Both the position numbers and the translations under genes were made by a program. The notes beneath the pieces are model-generated. The model was not told the DNA's origin. It ran no database searches and worked only from the letters and a program-made list of their open reading frames with translations. Below, piece after piece: positions 27,698 through 39,900 of a DNA stretch of 64,000 nucleotides; the first letter of the stretch is position 1, and each line of letters opens with the position of its first letter. Source of the DNA: Nomia melanderi (Eukaryota > Arthropoda > Insecta > Hymenoptera > Halictidae); contig NC_135003.1 of NCBI RefSeq assembly GCF_051020985.1, positions 3,496,001 through 3,560,000 of the forward strand. The letters are read 5' to 3'.

Positions 27698-27960
27698 AAC
27701 AGAAAAGGTTTTTCAACAAAATACAGAAGTTTCTGTTGGATCTCAGTCTCTGTAAAACAGTTCAGGAACGTATACGTGTATAAACATCGACAGTCTAATG
27801 ATTATTCAATTTTAGCTGTGAATGTGCATGATACAATGAACGCGTAATTCGTTTCTCCCCCGGCAAACTATTAATGGCAAAGTGGCTCTGATGCACGCTG
27901 TTGTGAAACGAAAAAATTGTAAGGCAAGGGACATTACACGATCTTTGTGCGCCAGTCTAA

Positions 27961-27966
27961 TTTAAT
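27961..27966 (-). terminator. possible polyadenylation signal for the SLC5 gene
   Basis: ATTAAA on the - strand, about 84 bases past the predicted stop at 28050. It is a common variant signal; AT-rich DNA makes chance matches likely. Confidence 0.3.
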
Positions 27967-28049
27967 ATTTCAGCTTGACAACCAAACACTTGCTCGTGTA
28001 CGATTTGTCGACCCCTGATTCGATCAACGTCAATGATCGTCGGTCAAGG

Positions 28050-31000
28050 TCATATCAATAAAGTCTCCCTGTTCGTACTCTCTTGTCTAGGTGCTCGTAC
28101 TTCGAGATTGATATCTATATTTGCAACCTGGAGACAAAAAAAGATTTGGCCCTTAAAGATAGAATATCAAACGCACAATGTTTAGTGTGGGTGATTCTTT
28201 AATTATAAAAACCTCCATCATCGTCAAACTTCAGTCGTATAGAATACTTATACGACGAATTAAAGAAAAACACTGAAAAATTAATAATTGATAACAATTT
28301 CAGAAGAGGAATTAGAAAACGAAGAAAGATTAACCGCAAATCAGAAGACTTGTGTCTTGATTTAACTTATTCACGAATAATTACTTTCAGATGCAAATAG
28401 GCAGTTAGTTATATGACAAAAGAAATAGGAATGTTTAAATTGTACTTAAATTAAATTTATGATTTAAATAATCCTAATTATTTAACTTTTTCATTCAACT
28501 TTATTATGTAATAAAACATCTATGTTAAAAAACTGGAAGATTTTTTCACGTGCTTACCTCGGTTTGTTGAATCTCTTTATTAGATGATTTCACGAATCTC
28601 CTTATAAACGGAGCTAGTAACATCGGATCTAGTTTCTCGACATTTTCCGAGGAAATAAGACTGACAAGAAGACCAACGCACATCGTTACTAACGCGCCAG
28701 TGACAGTGTACCAAAGATAACTCAGACGATATAACGCTAAAGGCTCGCTGGAAATTTCATAAAAAAATATATCAAAATTTGAAATAACTTAATACTAGAA
28801 CTATCAAACAATTGGATCGTCCAATATATATTTTCTTACACAAATTGCAAAAAGTGCGTTCATTAAGTTACCAAAAAATTTCTCAAAAGTGTGTGAGTTT
28901 CTTTACGAAAATTGTAAAAGTAGTAATCCAAGATAGGTTATTTTGACTCCTTTGACAATTCTGGTGTTAACTATTTGAGAACGAAGATTGTTTAAAGTGT
29001 ATAAAGCTTTCTGCAGATTCTGCCAAATTACATATCGAATGCTTAAATAATAGTAAAAAAGAAAACTATGTACTAATTTTTTGCTGTTTGACTAGTTAAA
29101 TCATTTGTTTGCAACTTAGTATTACAATCATCGAAGTTTGATCTCATCAAACTTTAAAAAGATCTTCTACTGAATATATTGAAGTAGTACTTACGGAAGA
29201 AAGTCGTCCTCTCCTTCGTTCAAAAGGGCGTCAGGTGGAGTTAATATTAAATTTTCTATCTGCTGGAACGAGTAGTAGCATCCTTCTGTGGTGACAGGTT
29301 TCTCATCGAATCTGATTAAACATTATGTATTATTGCAAATTAACACACTTTTAAACACTGCATATTTAACCTTTAAACTGTGTGTTTTTTGAACGTGCAC
29401 ATTCTTGAAGGCGCAACTCGAAACGAATTACACTAACACGGTAAACATTGTATTCTAGATTACAATGTCCGTACTAGTACAGACCATGCAATATTGAATA
29501 CAATATTGCATTTATATTATAAATTAATATTATAATATTATATAATATAAATTTATAATTTGGAATTCATATTATTTTAATTTATATTATAATATTATAA
29601 TAAAATTATAACTTTGTATTATAAATACAATATTTTATATAAATATAAAAATTATTTATTGAATGATCAAGAAAACGAAGTACCACTGAGAAATGAAATT
29701 AAACTCGAATGACGAGTTAACACGTCATCTCTAGTGAAAGGGTTAAAAAAAAAAACTCACTTCAATCTTCCGCTGGCGATTGCTGCTTCAGCTGAAAGAC
29801 AGATCCAACTCATGAAACTTAAACCGGAAAGCCCACCGATAAGAGCACCCTAAATTTGATAAAGTAATTTCATTTATATTTATATTTTAAGAAAAGATCT
29901 CATTAGTATGATATTAAATTTTAGAATACCTTGGCATTCACCCAAGGCAATAACATTCCCATGCTGAAGATACCTAAGGAAGGTCCACTGGTAATCGACG
30001 ACAGGCTTGTAGTCAACTGAGAAATAGTATAATTCAAACACAGTTAGATCGATACACATTTCTTTAGCCAAGGTGATATATTATTTAAATTTATATTTAG
30101 AGTTCCCATATTTATTGAAAGAATAACAGACAATTCCTTATCCTCGACTCCTAAATCGAAAAATTGTAACTATGTGAGAATTCGTGTTTTTAATTTCTGC
30201 GATTCGGAATACCTGTAAAACGTGGGATCCTGTTTTTTCGACGACGAACGTAAGAGCTACGCAGATTATTCCGAAAATTACGACCGTAAGTTTCATCAAA
30301 ATGTCCGCCGTTTTAGGCGTGAAAGCTGTCTTCCGGAACGGTTTTATGAAGTCTTCCAACACCACTGCAGACATGGAATTCAAACCAGTAGATAAGGAGC
30401 TGAAATATTTTACGATCTTTAAATTTATAGAAATAAATCAGTCGAAGTATTCCTTAGTTTTGAATTCACCTCAGAGCTGCGCTAAAAACACCAGCGACGA
30501 AGAGTCCTGGAAGTCCCGGCATTTCTCCCAACACGTTCATGACGAGCAGAGGCAACAGTTGGTCTTTCGCGGAGGCTAACTGTATCAAAAGTATTTTCCC
30601 TTAAGAAAAATTTAATAACGACGTTAAATTTGGAAAATCTATTTCTTGAAAATTTATGGTAATGCGTATTTCATCTTTTAATAAATCTAAATCTTCTAAA
30701 AAGAATATAAATCGTTTTTTTTCAAAATATTACTGTTTAACACAATTGCACGTACATTAACCATAATTTTATTTAAATCTCAAAAATTAGTAAAAAAATA
30801 ACACGTTGAAAAGAAAAGAGTGTTAGAAATTATTAAAGTCCAAATGCATTTGAATGTTTCACAGTAATTAGGCTGTTGTAGATAATAGAAACTTTTGTTT
30901 CAACCTTTATATATGAAGAACTTACACAATTTTTAATCAATTTCTGTTTGTGTTCAATTATTCTAACATACATTCTTCATTGTTATTAAGCTTGTCAGTT

Positions 31001-31077
31001 CTTATTAAAACTGTGAATTATTATTATTATTATTATTGTTGTTGTTGTCGTTGTTGTTATTATTATTATTATTGTTG

Positions 31078-31108
<31 letters not shown>

Positions 31109-34100
31109 CGTTATTATTATTACCTCATTATTGTTCATTAGATTACCAGAATTTTTAACTCAACGTAATAGAAAGAGAATAGTAATGTAAATTATTCAAT
31201 GTCGAACGTATGAGCGATGTCCGTTGAATATGAAATCGGTCGCTTCTAGTTTAGAATTTGCATCGTGGAATTGAACTATCACGGAAGCTTCATTACCTTC
31301 GTCGTAAGTGGATCACATTCATGGTACCATGCATATATTAACATTCCCGCGTATCCGCATGTTCCCATTATAATCAAGACACCGACTATGAAAGTCCAGA
31401 GCGCTCTGAAACCCACAATTACTGGCACCATTTTTTTCCAAGATTTACCTTTGCGCTTGGCTTAACGAGTGTACCAGCAGGAAATCCGCTGTTATCTTAA
31501 CCCTCCGCTGGCAATATGATTTTTCACCAACTTGGCCGGCACCATAAACCTTTTATGATCAGGATTGAGTTTTTATTCTTATGAGTTTTGAAAGAATTTG
31601 GGAAGATGTTAAAATATTTATTATAGTCCCAATTTTAACATTAGAACAACCACGCCCGTCAAAATGATGGTTTCATGTATCCTATTTCACAACTATTGAT
31701 ACCTTAAAAGCGTTAAATATCCCAAATGACTTGAAAAATAAATAATTATATTTTACTACAGTAATTAATACATGAAAAAACGTAAAAAAAATCTATTGTT
31801 ACAATTTTTATAAGGATTACGTATTAAACATGTTAAACACTTGGTTGTTCAAATGTTATTATACAAGTAAAATGTTGTCAAACTTTTATACCGTTTCGCA
31901 GTAAAAATTGAATATCGTGGTTAGGTCAAAGTGAAGAGATTAAAATTTTCGACAGTCCTTTAATGGTCTCTACTGCCGGCCGAGGGTTAACATTGCTATA
32001 CATTTTCTGGCTGTTACGGTTAACAAAAATATCGCAGAATATTCAAAGAAAAATCAATTATTATTACGAAGATTGTATATGTTCCTTATCGCCTTGAGAA
32101 TTTATATTAAGCTTGTTCTAATACTATATACCTTCATGCATATATACTTCTTTAAATTCATTGCTGTTTTTATATTCACAAAATCCTATTTCCTGTAAGG
32201 AAAAGTTCCTAACTTGAATTTTATTTTCTGATTTATATGCACACGATTAAGTAACAAAAAAGTAAGAGAACGTAGATTACCCACTAGTACACCTCATATT
32301 TTTGCTTCTTAAACTATCAATTATTTTGCTTTCCAATTTAAGTCAGTTTTTGTATTCCCATGTTTATTGTAATGTCATGAATAACAATTTTTGCAAGACT
32401 CTCTCATAGATCTGCTACAATTCTTAATTAAATAAATATTTGTATTTGAAAAATTGATTGCATGTATGTAAAACATGCCAAAAGGGACTATAAATTTTAA
32501 AAGTTATACATTTAACAGGTTTCTTTTAAAAGATTCTCGAGATAGTAATAAGAAATTTTTTCGAAATTTCTGATATAAATGTGTCATTGATAGCCTAAGA
32601 ATGAATGCAAGATATAAAATACAATTAATGTACCTCCTAGCTGACTTCAAACTGGGCAATGCAAGATACCGCTGCGTCATGTTTTGATTGATGACAGATA
32701 TTTGCAACCAGTGAACGAAACCGCCTATCATGAGAGCCCAGATCGTATGTCTCGTGAGAGGATTCCCATCTGTCCTATTAGACGTCGCGTGCAAGTTAAC
32801 GACGGTTAACGCTATAATCACCTTTTAATCGAGTTACAATTACTCACGTGGGCAATTCGAGCCGGCCAGATTCCAGATTCCTTCTCAACACCACTGACAA
32901 TCCACCGACGTCTGACGTTCCTTTAATTACTATTAGCAGCATAGAACCGAACATAATGAATGTCTGTATAAAATCGGTCCAAACTACTGCCCGTATACCT
33001 CCCTAATCAGTGGAACAAGATTTACTTAATACATTTAATGAAAATTCCATTCAGATTGTATATTCATAAACAAACAGTAATTTTTATTCATTGGAAAATC
33101 CAAGCACATTTAAACAAACGTTAAACAATATTTGATAACGAAGACAATGAATTATATTTAAATTCCATTTATAATCATTTATAAAATGTTTTGTAATATG
33201 ATCATTAAAACCTATAATTTCAATCAAGGCTCGTAAAGGAATATTTTCTTTCAAATCTTTTCCTTCAAAAATTAATAAACTTTTTCTTACCACACAAGTG
33301 TAAAAAATACACACGATACAGACGAACGGAGTTATTATGTGTACGTTCACCCCCGTAACTGGAAATATAATATTTATTATTTTTCTCGAGTAATGTTTCA
33401 CTTCTTATGAGTTTTGTACCTTGATTAAATGCCAACGCTGGCACGTAAATGACAATGGGAAGCCATGTCAGCTAAAAAGAACGTATTTCTATTACATAAA
33501 TTTTGTCACTGAAACGGAGAGAATTGAAAAAGGATTTAAAAAAGAGAAACTTACGACGCCAATTGAGAAAAGCGCTGATCCTAGCAATCTAATTTTTTTA
33601 TCGAAACGTCTCTCGAGATACTCGTAGGTACTCGTTAGCCTGAGTCCATGGAAGATTGGCAAATATATTCCGGACGTGACGATACCGACAATGATGATCC
33701 CAAAGGAGATGCAAAGGTAGCTGGTACCGTGCACGTAAATTTCGGTCGGCGTACCCAATAATGAAATACCTATTATTACAGTAATAATACTATATTCGAC
33801 CCAAACAAATAATTTCCATTGTTTTTGTATGTGAATAAGATGTAATTTATAATTGCAATGAAAATCGAGGTCTCCTATTAGATTTCTACGAATGTTTCGT
33901 GAATATTTCTTAAATCATAAATGTTGACTTTTCAAAAGTGTTCTTAATTTTCCAATGAAAAGAAAACAAACGTAAAATCGAAAAAACAAAATGTCATACA
34001 CTAAGAATGAAAAACATCAGAGTTTTGTCTATAAAAAGGAAGTTACTTACTATTTGGTATCGTAGTTCTTATATTACACTATGATCTAATTATTTATGTT

Positions 34101-34805
34101 ATTGAACATTTTCATTTAACATCAATTATTTGAGAAGTTATAATTGTTTTTAAGTAATTTGAAAATTTCGGTCATCGGTAACCGTCGTAGCAGTCAACGT
34201 GTTAAAAAGCTATAAAAACGATTTTAGGTGTTTCTTAGCTTTAGAATCTCCAATCTTCGATAATGAATATTTTATAGAATTTAACACTAAAGCTACCAAA
34301 TAAGTCAAAATCACCTATTCCTGATTTTTTTTTTTACAGTCATTGAAAAGATACAAACGTTTTTCAGAAAAATGATTAAGTAACCTGATTTAAAGTATGA
34401 ACTAAAATATAAGCCAATGAAAATCTCAATAAATACATTCTCATATCTCCAGAAGAATAAAAGAAAGTCAATTTGACCACTCGGTAGTTCTAATATCAAG
34501 ATTATATAGGAAATTTATGCAACTATTGCAAATAAAATTGTACCTGATATGAAACTGGCTATAAGACTCAGGCTGACAGGAAACGTTTTCATGTTCCTAC
34601 CACCCACAAGGTATTCGTCTTCCCCGGAGGACTTTTTAATGAAACCGAAGTAAATCCCAATTAGACCGCAGATCAACAGCATGAACGCGAACACCGAATA
34701 ATCGTACGCGCCGAAACTCCTCAACATTTCCCCGACTTCTTGAACTGTGGGAAGAACTTGCGACCTCTTCGGCAGATTGTCCTCCATTGCGGTTTCCGCG
34801 GTCAT
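28050..34805 (-). CDS. SLC5-family sodium-coupled solute transporter (monocarboxylate/multivitamin-like), complete, 14 exons
   Basis: Predicted plasma-membrane Na+/solute symporter of the sodium:solute symporter (SSSF/SLC5) fold. Exons in transcript order: 34805-34544, 33769-33555, 33471-33420, 33358-33291, 33002-32848, 32774-32634, 31405-31297, 30579-30470, 30399-30213, 30016-29930, 29849-29761, 29311-29195, 28747-28558, 28127-28050. All are GT-AG and phase-consistent, giving 619 aa, the normal family length. Family marks: EDEYLVGGRNMKTFPVSLSL (first helices), GTPTEIYVHGTSYL, TSTYEYLERRFDKKIRLLGS, FYTC followed by GGIRAVVWTDFIQT, TRHTIWALMIGG, INQNMTQRYLALPSLKSAR, LLVMNVLGEMPGLPGLFVAG followed by FSAAL, and SLSTGLNSMSAVVLEDFIKP. 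The ATG at 34805 precedes the first helix after about 35 cytosolic residues. The substrate cannot be told from sequence; insect members are annotated as monocarboxylate- or multivitamin-type. The short last exon (25 residues) is the least certain. Confidence 0.94.
28789..28970. mobile_element. TTAA-bounded MITE in SLC5 intron
   Basis: The left end TTAATACTAGAACTATCAAA pairs with the complement of the right end, TTAACACCAGAATTGTCAAA (16 of 20). 182 bp, in the intron between the 29195 and 28747 exon edges. The ends resemble those of 34281-34499. Confidence 0.5.
29366..29746. mobile_element. possible decayed TTAA-bounded element with AT palindromes
   Basis: TTAACCTTTAAACT on the left loosely matches the complement of the right end, TTAACCCTTTCACT. 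The centre (about 29495-29640) is made of alternating TATAATATTA palindromes. The terminal match is weak, so the element call is tentative. Confidence 0.3.
31016..31122. repeat. (TTA/TTG)n compound microsatellite
   Basis: About 35 trinucleotide units alternating between TTA and TTG/TCG blocks, inside the SLC5 intron between exons 7 and 8. The Tyr/Cys-rich + strand frame over it is a composition artefact. Confidence 0.92.
31497..31990. mobile_element. TTAA-bounded MITE in SLC5 intron
   Basis: The left end TTAACCCTCCGCTGGCA pairs with the complement of the right end, TTAACCCTCGGCCGGCA (15 of 17). TTAA at both edges, 494 bp. Its interior (31791-31820) shares 30 identical bases with 12668-12697 in per. 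Confidence 0.55.
34281..34499. mobile_element. decayed TTAA-type MITE in SLC5 intron 1
   Basis: The left end TTAACACTAAAGCTACC is an imperfect inverted copy of the right end, whose complement reads TTGATATTAGAACTACC. The right TTAA is mutated. About 219 bp. Confidence 0.4.
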
Positions 34806-35047
34806 TTTGTTGCAAAACGGAATTTTGTAATTGTTCCTACGCCTTTAGGCGCTTTGCGTTACAAGGGGAATCCTCTTGACAGCTAGTAAATGAATTTAAT
34901 TTTTCAAAAAGTGCAGGAAGTAGAAACGTCTATAAATATTTTCTTCGTTTCTTGTTCCCCTACTGAAACTCCAATAGAACATTCAGTTTAACGTTGATTT
35001 AAGTAAAAGTTTGTAATCTATTTTACACTGATTTCAGTTTAATATGG

Positions 35048-35357
35048 TTAACACATTCAAGACCGGTAACCTAGATTTACTTCATTTTAAATTCTTTAAT
35101 TAAATATCGGTAACGTAGTCCTACGTTATTTCTAATTTTTTTTAGAATGGTGCTTGTGACGTAATTCTGCGTCATTTTACATTTTTTAGAAGAATGTTGG
35201 TCACTAAATCCTACGTCATTTAGCTAAGTATTGACAGCATAGACCTATCATATACATTTTTTCTATAATATATTTATTCATACGCTTTTGAATAACAGAC
35301 CTTTGCGGTATTCTGCTATAGACTTTGAGAAATTGTATGCTGTCACAAATGTGTTAA
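35048..35357. mobile_element. TTAA-bounded MITE, diverged
   Basis: The left end TTAACACATTCAAGACCG pairs with the complement of the right end, TTAACACATTTGTGACAG (about 14 of 18). TTAA at both edges, 310 bp, with internal repeats of a CCTACGTCATTT/CTGCGTCATTTT-type motif. Confidence 0.45.
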
Positions 35358-35530
35358 CAATGAACGTACACTTGGCGCACATTCCACAACGTTATTTAAT
35401 TATCTATTACTAAAGTTATATATTCATATTATTATTATTATTATCTGCTTATGATTAATAGGTATCTATCACCTATACCGGAAGTCATCTGTAACTCTTA
35501 CTTTTATCATTAGACCGCATATGATTAGAC

Positions 35531-35755
35531 CTGATTCACACTAGCGGTCAACGGTACGGTCAGATCAAGTCAAATCACAGCCGGTCATAATCGTTACCAA
35601 TGCAATACATAATCCAGCGAAAGCATTCACAGTTAGCGGTACGATTGAGTCAAATCAAAATTGATTGATCATCGAATCGGTTTACCGGCAATTAGAGATC
35701 GCGCCAAACTTCATCGGCTTTGATCTGATCGGGAACTGTGAACGGCTGATGGTAA
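35531..35755. repeat. diverged direct and inverted repeat cluster
   Basis: ATTCACACTAGCGGT (35534-35548) recurs as ATTCACAGTTAGCGGT (35625-35640). Each is followed by a matching ACGGTC/ACGATT and AGTCAAATCA segment. An inverted relative (AACTGTGAACGG, about 35735-35746) closes the cluster. Possibly a short non-autonomous element. Confidence 0.4.
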
Positions 35756-36379
35756 AAAACGATCGTAGATGACGAGCAATTAATAAAATTTAAAACTAAA
35801 AATTTAAAAACTCTTCGAAAATTAAATCTGAGTGAGAGTACAAAGCAAAAAAAATTGACTTTTTTTTTGTTATCGTAATGCAATCTTCTCGTCATCCAAA
35901 ATTAACGCGATTTTTATTAAATTGCATTTAGAAACTAAGAACATTATTAGACGTTACCAATACTTTTAATTCACTGTCGTACAATAAATGTATAAAATTT
36001 ATAATATTTAAATGCCTTGCTTTCAGAAGGCATTACAGAAGTTATGATGTAGATCACAAAACATAAGAAAAATATTCTTCAATGTTTATTTGTTTAATTA
36101 TATGAATGAAGATCGTACATACCGTAATTATTGTAGCACACAATCTTTTTGTCCATTAAAGCTTTTCTATCGGGAAAGCTCTCACATCGATAGATTTCCG
36201 CTACTTCCTCTCAAATATATTCGCGACGAATGGAGGCGGATTAACGATAAAAATATAAAATATATATGTGAACAATGCTCTTTTCTACACCGTGGTCACT
36301 TAGAGAAAAGATTATTTTTATTTACATTGGAACGAGATGAAGAGATTGATTGGGCATCTACGCCCGTAGGATAGGTGTA

Positions 36380-36478
36380 ATGACTGGCCGTAGAAGGTCG
36401 CAAGGGTATCACGGAAGACCGACTACAACTACCGCGGACAGTTCATCTGAAAAGAGCCACAAGCTCGAAGCGGCTTGA
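36380..36478 (+). other. short open frame of unknown significance (32 codons)
   Basis: ATG at 36380 to TGA at 36476-36478 encodes a basic, Thr/Ser-rich peptide starting MTGRRRSQGYHGRPTTTTAD. The patch is GC-richer than its surroundings and is followed by more open frame and a consensus-like donor (C/GTAAGT) near 36590. I recognise no family. It could be a small first exon, a relic, or chance. Confidence 0.2.
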
Positions 36479-36822
36479 TGCGATTGGACACATCACGATT
36501 GTGCCATTGTGACAATTTTCTCATTAAACCGACAATGGACATTAAGTACGATGTTAAACCGACCGGGTATATATCTACCGGAGTGAATCGTAAGTGGATA
36601 ATACGACCTAGATATAGTTGTAGTTGTATAGATGTGTTTGGTCATATACATGATAGCTATTTTAAGTTCCTGAGCGGTTTTTCGGGAATCAAAGATTTAC
36701 CAATGTTTATCACGCTGATTTTGAACTTTCGTATCTTAAAACCATATCAATGTTTCAATAATGAATGATAAGTTTCTAGAAAACAATAAAGTAACTATTT
36801 TTTCACTTAAGTTTTATTAAGA

Positions 36823-36845
36823 ATCTTGATTTATTTGATACAACG
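36823..36845 (-). terminator. polyadenylation signals of proteasome beta-1
   Basis: Two AATAAA hexamers on the - strand (36840-36845 and 36823-36828), 63 to 85 bases past the stop at 36908. Confidence 0.5.
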
Positions 36846-36907
36846 TTCTTAAAAGTACAGCATAAAACATAAGTAAATATATCGTTTACGTTTAAAGGGA
36901 AAAGCAT

Positions 36908-38159
36908 TCACCCTTCATAGAAACGAGGTAACTCGTTGCCCAGTATGACTTTCCTGTCAATTCCTTCTTCTGTGATAACCCCAAGTCGAATAACACCACC
37001 ACTGCTACCGTCACGTGCCATCGCCAATGCCAATGCTGTAAAGTCACAGAAACGCCATAAGTACCACACCATTAGGTAATTATGTTGTATAGAATTCAAG
37101 CTTAATGACTACATACTATTTTGGACTAATTCAACACACTCATCCTTTGACATGTTTGGTTTATACTGTGAATCCACGTAACCATACACATACGTTGAAC
37201 CAGATCCTCCAATAGAAATTGGTTGCCGTACGCACATACCACCTATGGGAACGCTGTAAACTTGACCTCCTTTCTGCTTATCCCACCCAGCCACTAAGAT
37301 TCCAACCATTAAAGAATCTCGGTAATTGTAACATAATTCACGGAATACATTGGCCGCTGTCTCTACTAGTGGTTCCATACCTAATTCCATTCTGAAAAAA
37401 TATAGTTTTATCTTTTATAATATAATAATTCAATTGTTAATATTACAATTATATAATAATGACTGTATACAAAATGCTTACTTATGAAATGCTAAATGAT
37501 ATGCAACTACATCAGAAATAGCTTGAGTATCTGCCGCCGAACCAGAACGGCAACAATAAATGTAGTCTGTGACTCTCGTTAATTTGTCAGCATAACGATT
37601 GGAAATGTAAGCCCTAAAAGAATATCAATGAATAACATCATCATTTTAATAAAACTATTTGATATATGAAACAAATCAGTTCAAATGAATTTCATTTTTT
37701 CTTACCCTGTTGTTGCTCTAGAATCTGCTCCAATCACAACTCCTCCATTAAATTCACATGCCATGATTGACGTCTAATTAATACAACACTTGTTAAAATT
37801 TAGACAATAGTACAATAGTTCATAAAATTCTAATGTGAATGATTTTGAGTAGATAACATTGTAATATGTAAAAATATAAGTATTTCTTATTCTAATTATA
37901 AAATTATGATCGTACAAAGAAGCTATATTAAAAATTTATTCAAATAAACATAAATAATGAACTACATTAATTTTATTATTAATTTTTCATTGAAGATAGC
38001 TCTAAGTTTGCATTGTCATTCTAACCCAAAAATATGTTAATGTCATCGTTAAACGAAACTTACTCCAGTACTTTGCTCCGAGTGAAGCCAATCTGGAACC
38101 AAATTGCTAGTATCTGGACCCATATTTGGATGAACTAAATTATCCATCACAAAAGCCAT
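36908..38159 (-). CDS. Prosbeta1: proteasome subunit beta type-6 (20S beta-1, caspase-like), complete, 5 exons
   Basis: Catalytic 20S core subunit that cleaves after acidic residues. Exons: 38159-38064, 37773-37706, 37613-37482, 37391-37117, 37035-36908; GT-AG, phase-consistent, 232 aa. Exon 1 (32 residues, ending QSTG) is the propeptide. Exon 2 opens at the mature N-terminus TSIMACEFNGGVVIGADSRA, placing catalytic Thr1 at residue 33. In mature numbering Asp17, Lys33 and Arg45 are all present (ADSRATTGAYISNRYADK, then CCRSGSAADTQA); Arg45 fits the acidic-preferring pocket. Later marks are AGWDKQKGGQVYSVPIGGM, IGGSGSTYVYGYVD and ALAMARDGSSGGVIRLGVIT. The ATG at 38159 is the only one giving the usual short propeptide. 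It is head-to-head with rictor, 1.7 kb apart. Confidence 0.96.
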
Positions 38160-39900
38160 TATATCAAGTTTTTTAAGATATTACTTTACTATCCGATCAC
38201 AATTGTTTAATGATGAAAGTCAGCTCATACGCAACTACAGTGTGTCCATCTAGATATATATACCGACGGTCAAAATAGTTTGCCCATGTTCCTTCATTAA
38301 GTATTTTGATAAATAGTGTTAAATTGACTATCAAATTTCTTTGAATCGAAACTGTTCATAAATAACTATCGATTGTATTCTTTTTTTAAGTAATATTTCA
38401 TTTTTCGTACGTACTAAATGCAGTAAAAGAAGTATATAACGCCATCTGTGGCAAAACAGAACATGCTACTTTTTAATGATAATGTTAGATGGTACTGCTA
38501 TATATTTTTACAGCTTTTTATCATAAATATATGTGTGTTCCATTTTAAACAAAATTATATAAAACTTCCCATTCATAATGTTATACATATTAATCCTTCT
38601 ACATATTTAGCGATTTCTAAGTTAATAAATTGAATCTAATATCGAGTTTATGGCTATGATTATTTCTGTTATACAAAAATTTACATTTTTTTATCATTTG
38701 TTGTTATTATGGAATTACCGAACATATTATAAGAATGTTACATCTTGCATAGAATTTAAAATATTTTAAATCTAAATGAATAATGAAAAATTTTTCTAAA
38801 ATGTAAGCATATTTTAAATTTAGAATATTTCAATAATGAATGGGAATTTGAAAAATACATTATATCATTAATAATTATATTATATAATAGAATTCTTATT
38901 TTGATTCTCTGATTATCAAAGTAGGGTGTATAATTATTTTAACTGTCCGTATCCTAAATATTAGGACACCCCGTATATTGCAAAATGCCTACATATTTGT
39001 ATAGAGTAAGCAGAATATATAATGATATACAAAATTCTATTTAAATTTCAGTTTTCTTATTTTATTTTACAAAAATGTAGATTTGTATAACCATATATAT
39101 CCTAAATATTACTTGTAACGTACATGATCAGAGTCGGATACTATTGTTTGATATACATAAATAATTGTTTAGGTTATGGCGCGAATAAAATGAACGCACA
39201 TTAAAGGAATGTATTAATTACAAAATATTACACTCAATTTTATAGTATAGAATAGAAGTTTGGCAAGGATGTAACGAATGTTTAAATGTGAACACGTTGT
39301 ATTCTAATTTAAAAGAGCGTGCGTTATAATTTTTAAAAATGCAGTGTCATACAAAAAGTGGCGAACATAAAGTTAATCGACATAACTGTGTTATGAGGTA
39401 CAGGATGTAACGACGAAGTGCAGATTGTTGCTTTGCGATTTGCATCTTCTGAAATGAAAAATTTCAAATTTGTCGAGTTTATCATACAGTATTTACACAA
39501 AGAACTATACATTAAAATTTTTGCAGAAAAGTATTTGGTGTTTGAAGTTTTGGATTTTTTTAGTGTCTTACACGATATAAAGATTTAGTAGGGGACGTAA
39601 CGGTTCGAAAGTTTTTACGCGAAATTAGAAACAGAAAGCGCACTCAACCGTCGATCGCGTGTCTATCGTGACTCTTGGAACTTTCTCAGGTACCTACAAA
39701 TTTCCCGAAGAGTGCGGTGCGTTGAGTGCAACGTTCTCATATAACACTTGACTCGTGTTACACTTGATTTATCAGTAGTGCATTTATAGTGCTTCGGGGT
39801 TCGGGTTAACAATGAGAATGTCATATACCACGCAAAAGACCCTTAATAACAATCGGACAAAAAGTGTTGACTGTGATCGTGGGTAGCAGCCGGTAAAGAA
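38160..39900. other. divergent intergenic region, proteasome beta-1 / rictor
   Basis: 1.7 kb, AT-rich, containing both 5' ends. A CGCCATCTGTGG motif lies at about 38440. GGGTGTA...GACACCCC repeats at about 38932-38974 look like a fragment of an ACAGGGTGTC-type element. The last 200 bases before rictor are GC-richer and probably are its promoter and 5' UTR. Confidence 0.5.
39738..39776 (+). promoter_or_regulatory. candidate rictor core promoter
   Basis: A TATAA-like sequence at 39740-39744 lies about 34 bases before an arthropod initiator match, TCAGT, at 39772-39776. This would give a 5' UTR of about 127 bases before the ATG at 39901. Spacing is right, but both motifs are short. Confidence 0.35.

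Larger units (their letters stand above)
18849..28049. other. intergenic region between convergent per and SLC5 genes
   Basis: 9.2 kb with no gene I can support. It should hold the 3' UTRs of both neighbours. Contents noted: an ATT microsatellite, an inverted-repeat element at 19192-19625, a GC-richer patch at about 20120-20400 ending in a CTTGCAG/GTAGGG junction-like sequence, a TTAA element at 21201-21456, a possible coding fragment at 22018-22113, an AAAT run at about 24068-24100, and a TTAA element at 27405-27697. Confidence 0.6.
34806..36907. other. intergenic region between SLC5 and proteasome beta-1
   Basis: This holds the upstream region of the SLC5 gene (both neighbours are on the - strand) and the 3' UTR of the proteasome gene. 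Contents: a TTAA-bounded element at 35048-35357, a diverged repeat cluster at 35531-35755, and a small unassigned open frame at 36380-36478. Nothing else is supported. Confidence 0.6.

Noticed and set aside
30950..31141. Tyr/Cys-repeat protein frame
   Set aside because: Direct translation of the TTA/TTG microsatellite.
31265..31465. + strand frame across an SLC5 exon
   Set aside because: Shadow of the - strand exon 31405-31297, which encodes membrane helix sequence with correct splice sites.
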